Under the pieces are notes generated by a model that saw nothing but the letters and a program-made list of their open reading frames with translations, did not search any database and had not been told where the DNA came from. 64,000 nucleotides of DNA from Acephala macrosclerotiorum (taxonomy: Eukaryota; Ascomycota; Leotiomycetes; Helotiales; Mollisiaceae), in the NCBI GenBank assembly GCA_014904845.1, contig MU119223.1, positions 124,001 to 188,000 of the forward strand, written 5' to 3'. The translations under genes were made by a program, and so were the position numbers. This document shows, piece after piece, positions 1 to 12,353 of the stretch (its first letter is position 1; each line of letters opens with the position of its first letter).

Positions 1-1
1 T

Positions 2-73
2 CGTCTGCCTGGAGTTAACCTCACAGTCAATAAAGATGGAATTGAGGTCCCGATAGCCGTCAAGGTATGTTGA
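2..73 (+). CDS. 3' end or terminal exon of an unidentified gene (partial)
   Basis: A short frame is open from the window edge (codons from base 2) and reads LPGVNLTV, then IEVPIAVK, before a TGA at 71-73. Within it, AAG is followed by GTATGT at 65-70, a good fungal donor, so this may instead be an internal exon ending at base 64. If it is spliced, the downstream frames to 401 or 481 are open, but I could not choose between them by phase and content. No family is recognised. Confidence 0.3.
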   Translation, partial: RLPGVNLTVNKDGIEVPIAVKVC

Positions 74-625
74 CCATGTCTTTATTTGTTCTATTCTGCG
101 TCTGTGATGAACGTCTGGTAAAAGGTCCGACTGCATTTACGCTTCTTCTGGTTTTGGTCGAAGTTCACTCAAGGCTTTGATGTTGAGGATGCTTTCATCT
201 TCTTTCTCGTTTCTCACTCGGCAATCCATAAATACGGCAAGACTGTTCTCACAAGAGCAAGTGAGAAGAGTGTGTTATTGGATATATTCAGGTCAGCAGA
301 CCCTTCCGCTTTCAGGAGCTGCGCTTCGTCTTTCTCTAGGAAGTGTAACCAAAGGCTGCGGTGGATATCATCCTTCTTTGCACGTGCTGCCGAAAGAGTG
401 AATTCTGCTTTTGTTGATGCTAGTGGAGACATCTTTGTCTCGTTTGGACAGAGACGCATAGCCGCCGAAGTTGCAGGTTGATGACTATCAAAAACTGAAA
501 AGACCTGAGACGCTTTGCTCGTTAAAATTTTTTTTTTTTTGGCAATCGCTTTGAAACTTCTACCTAACCACACTCGGCAGGCTCGAAATCGAGGATCAGA
601 CCACCTAGACGATTCAAGCTCAGTC
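74..625. other. Region upstream of the PHD gene
   Basis: About 550 bases with open frames on both strands (plus to 481, minus 657-214) but no recognisable domain. A run of T lies near 528-540, just upstream of the PHD gene. It probably holds the previous gene's 3' end and the PHD promoter and leader. Confidence 0.4.
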
Positions 626-2924
626 ATGTCAGGCACATCCCTGGGCTCGAATAACAAACGCAGGAATTGTCATGTCTGTGGAGATCCAGAGAGTCTTCCA
701 TCCAAACCTTTCGTCAAGTGCACCAAATGCAGGAGGACTTTGCACCAATTCTGCCACAAACCAGATCTAGACTTGACAAAAACTATTCCGTGAGTCCCTG
801 TTTTCAGTATATAGCTTACCGTATTCATCTTTCATGTCATATTTGAGTCAGCGTCTCGTCCAACAGAGCCAAAAACTAATATGCTCCTTTAGTCCAGGCT
901 TCGTTTGTGGAGAATGTGATCCCTTTATGAAATGTTTGCAAAACGCCGATGCCAAGCTTCTCAATTCTAGAGTCGGCGCCAAGGCAGCTACAGCGAAAGT
1001 ATCAGACAATGGATCATCCGCGCGATCCTCACCTGCGACGTTCTCGAAAGGCCCTTTGGTCTCGAAGGTACCGATCCTCAACGAGCAATTACCAGACAAG
1101 CCTGCCACACAAAGCGAGTCAAGTACGGAAACCCACTCGACAGACTCCTTTTGGACCGCGCCTTCTCTCCCACAGCCAGCAAACAAGCCTGCAACCCAGC
1201 TGATCGCATCGACATTCTCGAGAGACGTTTCTTCAAGTTCAAGACTCCCACCCTCCAGCGCAAATGTGTCAAAAATGCCAGCAGCCCAAGAATCGTCCAG
1301 CACAATCAACGATGGCAAGTTGAGGTGCCAAGCACCTGGTTGTGGCGTCATCCCCTTCACTGTAACTACTGCTGATATAATTCTTTGTTTCAAGCATGGG
1401 CTTGAGCAGAAGGCGAAAGATGTGAAAGCCCGGCCACCCCCGCCAAAGCCTGCGCCAGTTTCTAAACCCTTCAACAAGGCCAAAATGTACCCTACAAGAC
1501 CGGACGACAAGCCTTTCATAAACAAGGCGTTAAAGCGCAAGAGAACAGATTCACTCAAGAAGACTCCCATCTCTAATGAGTCAAGTATGCGCCCCCAAAA
1601 TCCATTTCCTCCGAACTGTGTTGAGCCACCAAAAAACACTGCCTTCCCCTTGCATGCTCCGTTTCCGGTTTCAAATCGTGCAGCCCAAGAGAAAAGCAAC
1701 GAATTCACAGTTACGGCTACACCTAGCAACCTCAACAATCGTGACAAGAATCAGTCTCTTGGGTCAGCGAGCATAATCGATTCTCCCGTCGCTAAAGAAG
1801 CAACATTCTCCACACCTCATTCCCATCCAAACAACGTCTTGGCCAAAGGTAGTGCTACGAACAATACTCGAACCCCTGACTCTGCACGCCGTAGTCCAAA
1901 CGTGCAAGCCGAATCGCCCGAGTACGAGCCGCCACCACCTCAAATGTCTCATACCAGCACATGGGCAGATGAAGATGATGATGATGATGACGATGAAGAT
2001 GAAGGTAACAGTCCAGGATCACAGATTGCTCAAGAACTTAGGGCGAACGCGGAGGAACACCATTCTGCAGACGCCGGAGATTATCCCCACCTCCCCGCTC
2101 TGAGTCCAGTTGGAGAACAGGCCAACGGAGCAGAATCTCCGATGGCTGTGGAAGACGAGAATTTCTTAGGTGCTGATGCCTACATCAATAGCCTTGCGTC
2201 GGAACACCTCCCTTCACCTGGTAAAAGCCGAAACCAGCCACAAGAATCATCAGCACTAGCAGCGCTCTCCCCAAAACTTCCTTCCGATCATGGCATTGGC
2301 TCTGATACAGATATGAATAATGCTGCGCATGATGTCCTACCCGAGACGGAAGACGAAGATGCCGGCGAATTTACCATTCCTGCCGACCGACCTCTTACTA
2401 CTTTAGAGAGGAGAATGGAGCTTCGAGGTCCCTTTAACGAGAGCGAGTTAGACTCATACCTCGAGAAGCAAAGAGACTGGGATGAAGATGAAATTCCTAC
2501 CAAGGCAGAACTAGACGCCCAGAATTGGGGGTATATTGATCCTCGCGTTGTTTGGCCACAAATTCAAATGACCGACGAAGAGAGAGAAGCCAAGATCAAG
2601 CAAATCAAGGCTCGTGGGGGTCGGAAGGCAAACTTTGGCAAAGTGTTCACCGCACAGAATCTGCAAGAGAAAGCCGAGAGAGGTTGGGACATTCACCAAT
2701 GGCAAGATACACGAGATGACGATCAACGCAAGGAACTTGTCAGGCGTATGGAGGAACTTTTCCAGGTGGAGAACTTGGCCAATATGATACCTGCCACTCA
2801 AAACGGTAGATTGGTAATGATGGACAGAGAAGAGCCCGATGAGGAACCTCGCGGACCAGGAAGGAGAAAGAAGAAGACTGCCCCTCGAGTCTTCCCGGTC
2901 TATGGCGCGCCAAATGCGAGTTGA
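626..2924 (+). CDS. PHD-finger protein with long disordered middle
   Basis: Exons 626-789 and 893-2924 (intron 790-892, GTGAGT donor, TTTAG acceptor, CTAAT branch) give 731 residues. A PHD finger (C4HC3 zinc binding) is split by the intron: CHVC at residues 15-18, CTKC, HQFC, then CGEC just after the junction. PHD fingers usually read histone-tail methylation, so a nuclear chromatin role is inferred. The middle is Pro/Ser-rich with an Asp/Glu run near 1970-2005. The C-terminal third (from about 2340) is charged, with a basic GRRKKK stretch close to the end. The start at 626 puts the finger at the N-terminus; an in-frame ATG at 515 would add 37 residues and is less likely. Its complex and targets cannot be told from sequence. 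Confidence 0.8.
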
Positions 2925-4687
2925 TGGTGCATAGGGGCACCGACTGCTGCTTGACCTTGGGAGGCGATTCGTATGCCATAAATTAGGGTTCGATTTCATG
3001 GACAGAGAGCAGGATTATGGCATTGTATGCGGGTTATGTATATTTCATTCTTGGTGATTTAGTCATTGCATTCCAGCGGATACCCCTCAGCAGCTTCTTC
3101 GGCATGGTCGACCGACGCATCGAATACATAAGCATGATTCCTCATAGACATAAGGAAGGGCTTCTCAGTTAATGAGATACGAGAAAATAATACATGATTT
3201 CTAGCACTCTTTTTGACTGAACTACTCCCTCGTGTTGTATGCTCCAGGCTATGTTACCCTCCGACTTGCATGGAGATGTCGCTCATCTCTGTACGTCTGT
3301 CTTCTCTCCTTTCCGTTTTCAGAATTAGACATCTATGAATCCGTTTTATTTTCCAATTGCTTACACATTATCGGATATTTCTCCCGCTCGTTTGCTTCTT
3401 TCACCCCGTTCCCTTCCTAAATTGTAGGCAAGTGGGCCAGTGTCCTCGTCGAAGACATGCAGCCATTCTCGCCTCACGCCTTCTTCCGTGTACCACAGCA
3501 GCCACGTACATTCAGATCCGTTCCTCAACGCAAAGAATGTTCGTCCAGCTCTCTTTAGTGATCCGTTTGTTGCTAGCAAGCATTTTCCCCGATTCAATAT
3601 CTGTTTCTGAATCATGTATTTTCTTCGGGGTGTTGAAGTGCATGTGAGAGATATAATCATAAGAGTGACGCTCGGTGCTTGCGGATCTTGGACTGCGTAG
3701 TGGTTGAACCTGCTTATTGGGGTAACTTTGGAAGTTGGTAATAAGTAGGGGTTTCACAAGTCTTGTGAAAGATTGTGTACTAGATATTTGGTAGGCTTTA
3801 ACTGGGATCTAGTACTTTGGAATAACTATTTACAGCTAGATCCCGTTGCCACTTCACTGGGTCCCAAATCTTTCACCTCGACCGTGCTACTCACCCTCTC
3901 CAACATTTGAATTCATTACTCCAAACTTCCCCTTTAATACAGGCCCTTGATTGAGCTTTCAGAGAATCAGACCGTTACATCTCCACTTGATCAATGAATC
4001 AGACCACTGCCAGAAATGACCTCCAGCGCATCGAATTCATCTGAAATGGCGTCGAATCCCCTTTGAAAGTCAACAAACTTAAATGCTCCCTCTCTTAACA
4101 ACACAGCACCACTCAGCATATCCTCAAACTCAACAATCTCATCTCTCAATGTTACAGCGCAGCTCAAAACCGCCCTCAAAAACATCACCCTCAAAAAAGC
4201 ATCGAATCTACTCGAAAGAACCACAGATTCTGTCAAAGAGGATTGGAACTACTATTCGGACCCAACTTCGTTCTCAACGCCGGGTTTCTTCGTCGAGAAA
4301 CGAAAAGACTTCTTTTTGGCTGAGAATTTGATGAGGGTATTGCTTATTTTGATGTTATATTGCTGTCGCTGGGGTTGTTATTTTTAAGGTGGTGAAGAGA
4401 TGTACGTAGAAGAAGCCGAAGGTGAAGTTGGGGGGAAGAAGGGGAAGAGAGGAGCAAAAGACGACAACTCGAAAGATCAAAGGAAAACACAAGAAAAGGG
4501 GAAGATTTAGTCTAGTCAACAGGGGCAATTGCAACATGATAAAATGCAGAGCATGGACATAGAAGGGAATACCATCATGAGATAGTTCATTGCTAGTCAA
4601 AACGGTCACGCCGGATCTACACAAAGGTGCCTAGCACCCCACACAGACATATATACAAGAAGATAACCACCTAATCCATCTTAACCT
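2925..4687. other. Intergenic 1.76 kb with possible decayed ORFs
   Basis: No gene is supported. A minus frame at 3660-3361 has a protein-like stretch (AGRTFFALRN, then WLLWYTEEG). A plus frame from about 4070 to 4377 reads LKTALKNITLKK, then DPTSFSTPGFFVEKR, but has no start. An in-frame-looking leader at 3994 (MNQTTARNDLQRIEF) stops at once in another frame. These look like remnants or chance frames. Confidence 0.35.
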
Positions 4688-6485
4688 CTACTCACAGCTA
4701 TCATCCTCAGCCACAACAGTAGTCGTCGGCTTAGCTCTCGTTGAGAAAGTAGTAGGATGAGAGTGCTTCACGGTATGTCCGTGATGCTTCGTCATGTTGC
4801 TAGAGGAGACGACCGCAGCTTGGGATGAGATGACGATCGCGCTTGAGGTGGTAGCTACATTAACTGTGCTCGACACTGTAACAGCAGAAGAAGACGAAGA
4901 AGCCACAATAGCCGTGCTACTTGAAGCTACAACACTTGAGCTCGAGGTGGCCGTGGTGCCGTCTCCGGTGCCCACACAAGCAAAGCTCATCTGGGTAACT
5001 GGTGTTCCAGAATCCTTGGGCGCGCTCAGATCCCAGGTCATGTCAACATATGGCCAGCAAACCTTGTCGGTACCAACATTGGCGATATCGCCACTGACAA
5101 ACACGCTTGTTGAGCTGGCAGCAGCGCCAACCTTCGCTCCAGTAGCATCAACGAATTGGAAAGAGGTTCCGGCGTAAGTACCGGTGCAGCCGAGAGGTAC
5201 TGGTTGGCAATCTGGGCTTGTAAGGGTCTCCCAGGTTACGACGGAGAGGTTGGAGTTCAGGGCCGCGACGTGGACATTTTGGTGATCCTCAGTAGAGGAG
5301 TAAGTGATCCAGTTGACTTGATCATCTCCTTCAGCAGCGCCAACAGTCGAGGATGCCTCGGCTCCAGTAAGCTTGTCCTTGCTGGACATGGTGGCAATAG
5401 CAACATTATGGTTCAACCATCTTGGGCTGCATTGTGTGTACGGGGCTTGCATCCAAGCGTTCAGAGTCAAGTCGAGAGCACCGCGAGATTGCCATGCGAA
5501 GATATAGTTCGTGGTGTCCGGGAAAAGAGCTAGGTTACTGTATGATCCGGACATTCCGCCCATAGGCTCTCCACTGGCTCCGTTGGTGGTGTTTTCGTTT
5601 GCGATCTTGACGCCGGACATGTATTGGGTCTCAGTGTTGAGCCAGATGTCACCCTGATCTTCTGCGCAGACACTGGCGAATGGAGCGGCATCGGCAGCTT
5701 CAAGACCGATACCAGTGTTATGGGAGCAGCCGAAGACGCTGCTGGCTCCCTTAATGGTTTGAAGAGCACCAGTATCATCAACGTACTGAATGGAGTCTCC
5801 GAAGTGACCTGCTGCATCACCTGTGTAGGCTAGAATATCGTTAGTTGGCGATTATTCGGAGTCTGGAGGGAGAATATACCAGTGACAACAAAATAAGCAC
5901 CATAAAGTCCAGCAGCTGATGAGTAAACCAGATCACCGTTCGCATCCGGAGTTGCTGTCAACTGAACGGACTTTGTCAGACCTCTGGTATTCATCCGAGC
6001 CTTAGAGTCGCACTTACCCCGTCAGCAGTATGAACACCCGGCCCATTCAAAGCAGTTGCCCACGCCTGAGCCCCATCCTTATATCTAACCACACTAGTGA
6101 CATAATCTCCAGTTGGAGGAAGATCTGTTGTCCCCATCGCATTCGTGGTGATCATAACTGCAAATCCATCATTCTGCGCGACCAATCCAGCTGCCTCGTA
6201 GCCCGTGAGCTTTACCGCCGTTCCGACAGCGGCAAAAGTGCTGGTGTCCACTTGTTGAACAACGACATTGCTATATGTAGCATCGAGATACGCTAGGTAC
6301 GCCGACTTTCCATCTGGAGAGACAGAAAATGGAGTACGGCGATGATGGGGAAGGCCCGTCCAGTACGCGGCCTTGATGGGATCGAAGCTTGATTCAAGCG
6401 CAAGAGAGTTGGGGAAAGACGAGATGATGGGATCCGCGATAGTGCTGTTGGCCAGAGCAAGAAGAGAAAGGAGTGTAAGCTGCAT
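4688..6485 (-). CDS. Secreted protein with Ser-rich C-terminal region
   Basis: Three exons, 6485-6018, 5961-5880 and 5829-4688 on the minus strand, give 563 residues. The N-terminus (MQLTLLSLLALANSTIA) is a clear signal peptide, and this ATG was chosen over an upstream in-frame one because it places the hydrophobic core at the start. The mature part is rich in Thr, Ala and Gly and looks like an extracellular beta-rich domain. The last 130 or so residues are Ser/Thr/Val-rich and probably O-glycosylated, with a His-rich patch (KHHGHTVKHSH) near the end. No GPI-type hydrophobic tail is seen. I do not recognise an enzyme motif. It is probably a cell-surface or secreted protein of unknown function. 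Confidence 0.75.
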
Positions 6486-6594
6486 GGTTGCAAATGTATG
6501 GTAAAGACCGACTGAGCACATGTACTCGAATAGAAACGAATGAAGCAATGAAGCGTGGTGATCAGAAAAGAGGAGGCAAACAGGAAACAACTCG

Positions 6595-6601
6595 ATTTAT
6601 A
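6595..6601 (-). promoter_or_regulatory. Possible TATA box of the secreted-protein gene
   Basis: The minus strand reads TATAAAT about 110 bases upstream of the start codon at 6485, a suitable distance for a fungal TATA element. It is inferred from motif and position only. Confidence 0.35.
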
Positions 6602-7301
6602 AAGTCAGAACATTGCGCCGCTCAGCGCTCATCTCATTCGAAACTTCGACAAGATGCGCTGCGGAGAGGAGGGGAAAGGAAAGCAGGCCATTACTTGCCC
6701 CTCTCGTATAAAATACGGCAGGAGTCCTGGCCGTCATCAATTCTAGACTTCAAGTGGGGAAAGCTCTAGACTGGCGGACATGGCGAGAAAGTCTGTTTCC
6801 CTGTTGAAAACTATCCCAAGACGAAGAGTAAGACTGCAGGAAACGAACTTTTTAGTCAAGAACCCGCATCTGATATCGCTCCCTAACGATCTGCGACAAG
6901 GAGTCAAAACTTTTCTGATCGCGAGATGACCAACACGAGAAGGAGAACATTGAAATGAGGGGCAACTTTGGTGAGGAACATGGAGCAGGATTTAAGTCTT
7001 GTGATCCAAAGCAATAAGGTTGAAACATCGGCGGAAAATCTGCCGCCGTGAGGAAGCAAGGCGTTCAGGGGCTAGCCCCTCAAATCTTATGAAATTAACC
7101 CTTGCGCTTATTTATTTGACTTTTGGGTTCCGGAATTTTGGTAAGTGGAAGATCACCCCGGACGGCACTGAGGCATTGTTTCTGTTAGCTACTTATCGCT
7201 TTCAATTTCGTACTGTCTATGGACAAGAAGGAGGCATGCTCATCCCCTTTTTTTTGTGAAAGCTTTGGCTGCCAGAATCCGTTCTCCATATCCTGCAGTG
7301 C
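6602..7301. other. Intergenic between secreted-protein gene and MetAP2
   Basis: This holds the promoter of the secreted-protein gene (minus strand) and the 3' flank of MetAP2. A plus-strand TATAAAAT lies at 6707-6714 but no plus-strand gene follows. An 80-codon open frame at 7020-7259 has no recognisable features. Confidence 0.5.
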
Positions 7302-8866
<1,565 letters not shown>

Positions 8867-9211
8867 ATTGCCTTGAACAGAGCGTAACTCTGTTGTGCCC
8901 GATTCCTGAAATATGAAGTCAAAAGAAAAGAGGTCTTTCGTTTTAAAAATCAGAGCTGATCATACAGCGTGGGCGGAATTTGTATGATTCGATAGTGGGG
9001 CAGACACTCTGTGACTTTGCGGCGCCTTTGGCTCGACAACTTCAAGGGTTTATATTACCTCTTTAGGCTTAGACCATTAGAACTCCAGATTTTGAATAAT
9101 GCCGTCATTACCTTTGTACTTCTTCGAGAATGTCTAGATCTTGGCTTGAACGACCACGCTCTTTTCATATTGTTTCTTCGTCCCAACAATCATACACATT
9201 CGGGATGAGGA
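8867..9211. promoter_or_regulatory. Divergent promoter of MetAP2 and J-protein
   Basis: 345 bases separate the two start codons, so the genes share one intergenic control region. No specific factor site was recognised. Confidence 0.5.
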
Positions 9212-10122
9212 ATGCCACTCCGTGCCAATTTCTTTCTTCCAACGGCACGCCTCCACCGGCTCTTCGGTACCAATGCTATTCTGAGAGATAGCAAGCCAAC
9301 TCACTATGAGACACTCCAGATACCGACGAATGCGACGCCCGCAGAGGTGAAGAAGTGCGTTTCTATATTTCTTTCTTCCATTACTCGGAGTATTCCCCTA
9401 TGGCAGGGTCCTGCCATCTACAATTCCTGTCTACCATCAAGTATACGACCAATGCCACAGCTCCATATCTAACCATCTCCTCCAGGTCATTCTACACCCT
9501 CTCCAAAACCCACCACCCAGACCGCAACCCAGACGATCCCAACGCCTCCCAACGCTTCGTAAAAATCTCAGAAGCATACGCCATCCTCGGCACCCCCGCA
9601 AAGCGTCAAGCCTACGACCACGAATACCTCCACTCGTACCCTCACTCCTCCCACGACCACCACCACCCCCGCGGTTCCTACCACTCCTCTGGTCCCGCCG
9701 GGGGCCGTCCTGCCTCTGGCCTCAGTCGACGACGTACCCAATTCCGCGGTCCCCCTCCTTCATTCTACCGCTCCGGAGGATGGGGCGACCATTCCGCCAA
9801 ACGGCGCTCCGCCCAACAATCTTCTGAATCTTCATCATCTGGTGGAGGAATGGGGCATGGTCAAAGTCCCGGCGGGTATGGGCATTGGAACGATGTACCC
9901 CATTTCGATAGAGAGGGACATACGAGGACGCATGAGAATAATACCAGGAGGTGGGCTAGGAGGAAAGGCATGCAGGATGGGTGGGTTCCGGAGGCGGGGG
10001 CACCGAGGGGGACGTTGGCCAATTTTCTGTTTGTGGGGGGGATTGTTGGGGTTGCGGTTTTGGTGCCGGCTTTGATATTTGAGAGGGTTACTAACGCTGG
10101 GAGGACAAAGAAGAATGTTTGA
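9212..10122 (+). CDS. J-domain protein with C-terminal membrane segment (DNAJC30-like)
   Basis: Exons 9212-9354 and 9486-10122 (intron 131 bases) give 259 residues. The J-domain spans roughly residues 30-95: HYETLQIP begins helix I, the HPD catalytic loop is at residues 58-60 (THHPDRN), followed by FVKISEAYAILG. J-domains stimulate Hsp70 ATPase. A His/Gly/Ser-rich linker follows, then one hydrophobic segment (FLFVGGIVGVAVLVPALIF) near the C-terminus. The arginine-containing N-terminus (ARLHRLFG) could be a mitochondrial presequence. Domain order matches DNAJC30-type mitochondrial inner-membrane J-proteins, but the exact orthology is inference. Confidence 0.85.
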
Positions 10123-10604
10123 GAGGTATAAGAGAGGAGGGAGACAGTGATGGGACGAATGTACAGATAAAGGAAGGACTTTGAGACGGGAAACCTCTGG
10201 ACGAGGCTCGCGGTGTTCTGAAAAAGCGACACGCTACAGTTCCTAGAAATTAAGGCCATTGTTCATTCCTAGTGAACATAGCAGCGCGGGACCAAACACA
10301 GTCAAACAGCATAATTCTCCGAACTACCCATCGAACTCGAATTTGGGTCTAGTTCTTTTTTTCAAAGTCCCAGAAGGTGTAGGACATTAAAAACCTCTGC
10401 CGCCAATTCTGCACGCTGGGAGACGAGGGTCACATAGAAGCATATACAGGCGTAGGGGTGGTGCAAGTTGGGTGATGGATTCTCAATTCCGGGTAGTTTA
10501 TATTACATACAAGCCATTCATCTCCATGCAACGCAACCCATGCCCAGGAAATGAAGTCTTGTTTTCGTGCTCTATCGTACTCTTCAACACTAAGGTCTAG
10601 TGCT
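10123..10604. other. Convergent 3' flanks of J-protein and porin genes
   Basis: 482 bases between two convergent stop codons. Nothing beyond presumed 3' UTRs is seen. Confidence 0.5.
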
Positions 10605-11831
10605 CTATGCCTCGAAAGTAAGGGAGGTACCAATCTTGTGGTTGGCTTGGTCGAGCTTTTGGGTATCAAAGGAAGCACCAATGCCAAAGGTGACACCGGG
10701 GCGGAGGAGAACGTTGTAGGCAACGGCGGCAACACCACGGTCGTTGATCTTGGCCTGCACTGGGTGTAAGTGGAAGCTCTTGTAAAGTTTCAGATTTCAC
10801 TAACCTTGGCAAAAGAGAGGGTGTCCAGTCTGTACTTAGCAGCAACCTCAAGTCCAACAGCGCTACCGGCCTTGGAATCCCAGACAGCCTTTGAGCCAGC
10901 CTCAACTTGTGAGTTGACCTTGTGGTAGTAGGCAGCGGAGAAGACGCTCAAGTTGTTGGAGGCAGTGATGGAAGCGGTGTATTGAGGAGCAGCGTATCCA
11001 ATGGCAGCAGAGTAGCTAGTGATAGCAGCCTTCTGCACATCATAGCCAGCTGAACCACCAACCAAGAAGCCATCTTGACCGATAACAGCATCAATGTTGG
11101 CGCTGGGGCCCTTGAGAAGATCGAAGAAAGCACGACCGTGGAAGTTGGCTTGCTTGAAGTGCAAGTTGAGCTTAGCACCCTTGGCTGAGGTGGCAGGGAG
11201 GAAGTTGGTCAAGACCTCAGCCTTGAGACCCTTAGTGATGGTGTCGTTGAGCTCAATCTTGGTGTCAAGAGCATTGACAGTGTTCCATGATTGAGTGAGG
11301 GTCAAGCCTGCGCGGCGGTAGAATATTAGCAAAAGTGCTTCACCTGGTTTAAAATCCATCATGAAATCGAAGACTGGAAGCTGGGAGTTGTGCAATTTAG
11401 GGAAATCGGAGTGCATGAGAAATCGTGGTTTGAAAGCAATACCGGATGGCTTATCACTGAACTTGGCCTCCAACTATACACAGGTATTTCATCAGTGTTC
11501 CTCTCGAGACCTTGGCGTGAAGGAGGTAATTCATACCAGACCGCTGGTAGCTCCCTCATGTGTAGATTTGCCAGTAACCTTGAATGCGACATTGTTGGGA
11601 GTATTCGACTTGATCTCAACAGCTTGGGCGCTCAGGTGGTAGAAGTCCTTCGACAAAAGCTATTTGCTGTCAGTATCTAAACTCTCTGCGGGACAATAGG
11701 AATTGGAGCAGAGAAAGGTTTGGTTGATGGGAACGCGCCAGAATGGTGCAAGCGGACGCGGAGCAGAAATAAGACTCTCAACTTACGTCGTTGGACGCCT
11801 TGGAGATATCTGAGAACGCTGGGACAGACAT
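10605..11831 (-). CDS. POR1: Mitochondrial outer-membrane porin (VDAC)
   Basis: Five exons (11831-11787, 11659-11537, 11473-11443, 11307-10805, 10754-10605) give 283 residues, exactly the usual VDAC length. VDAC is a 19-strand beta-barrel that passes ATP, ADP and small metabolites across the mitochondrial outer membrane. The N-terminus MSVPAFSDISKASNDLLSKD is the typical fungal porin helix. Family phrases follow: FKVTGKST, KFSDKPSGLTLTQ, ALDTKIEL, and a C-terminal beta hairpin ending LDQANHKIGTSLTFEA. Exon 3 is only 31 bases and is needed to join SGL to KFSDKPSG. The exon 3-4 intron contains a long open frame that could mislead gene predictors. Confidence 0.95.
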
Positions 11832-12353
11832 ATTGATGGTTGAGAGGCGATTGATGTGTGGAGGAGGGTATGGCAGGTTTTTTGATGAGGTGTTTTGGAG
11901 ATGAAGCTCTGGCACGATAAAGACAAAATTGTCGGGCAAAAGCGGTACTTCTTCCGGGTCACAAGGGTGAACGTGCACGGTGTGATTGGTTCGAAATTAG
12001 CGTAACACCTGACCTCTCAGGGGTATTTGTTTATGCATGATGATGCCTTTGATGCTGCGGATTGTGCAGTTTTTTAGAATTTTCAAATTCGCTGTTCAGT
12101 TCACGTTTGAGGCTGCACTCTTCCATCGAGACTTCATCAACACAAATTTCGGTCTACTATAGCAACAGCGATCTATCCTGGAAAGGAAGGCACTACTTCT
12201 CTATATACAACATTATGCAACGAAGCGTTTGGTCTAAGTCTGGATCCATGAGATCTTTACGCCCACGGAATGAGGTATCAAACTCGAAATTGATGACAAC
12301 ATTGCTAAGAAAATAAGCAACTTTCTCGCACATTTAATTATACGTCGCTACAT
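11832..12353. promoter_or_regulatory. Porin promoter and 3' flank of asparagine synthetase
   Basis: 522 bases between the porin start and the asparagine synthetase stop. No confident element was identified. Confidence 0.4.

Noticed and set aside
214..657. 147-codon minus-strand ORF over the PHD gene start
   Set aside because: It overlaps the real PHD start, has no domain, and competing plus-strand frames are equally open.
848..1747. 299-codon minus-strand ORF inside the PHD gene
   Set aside because: Antisense shadow of the Ser/Pro-rich coding exon.
11094..11680. Overlapping ORFs over porin introns
   Set aside because: Splicing of five exons gives a complete 283-residue VDAC; these frames are intronic or antisense.
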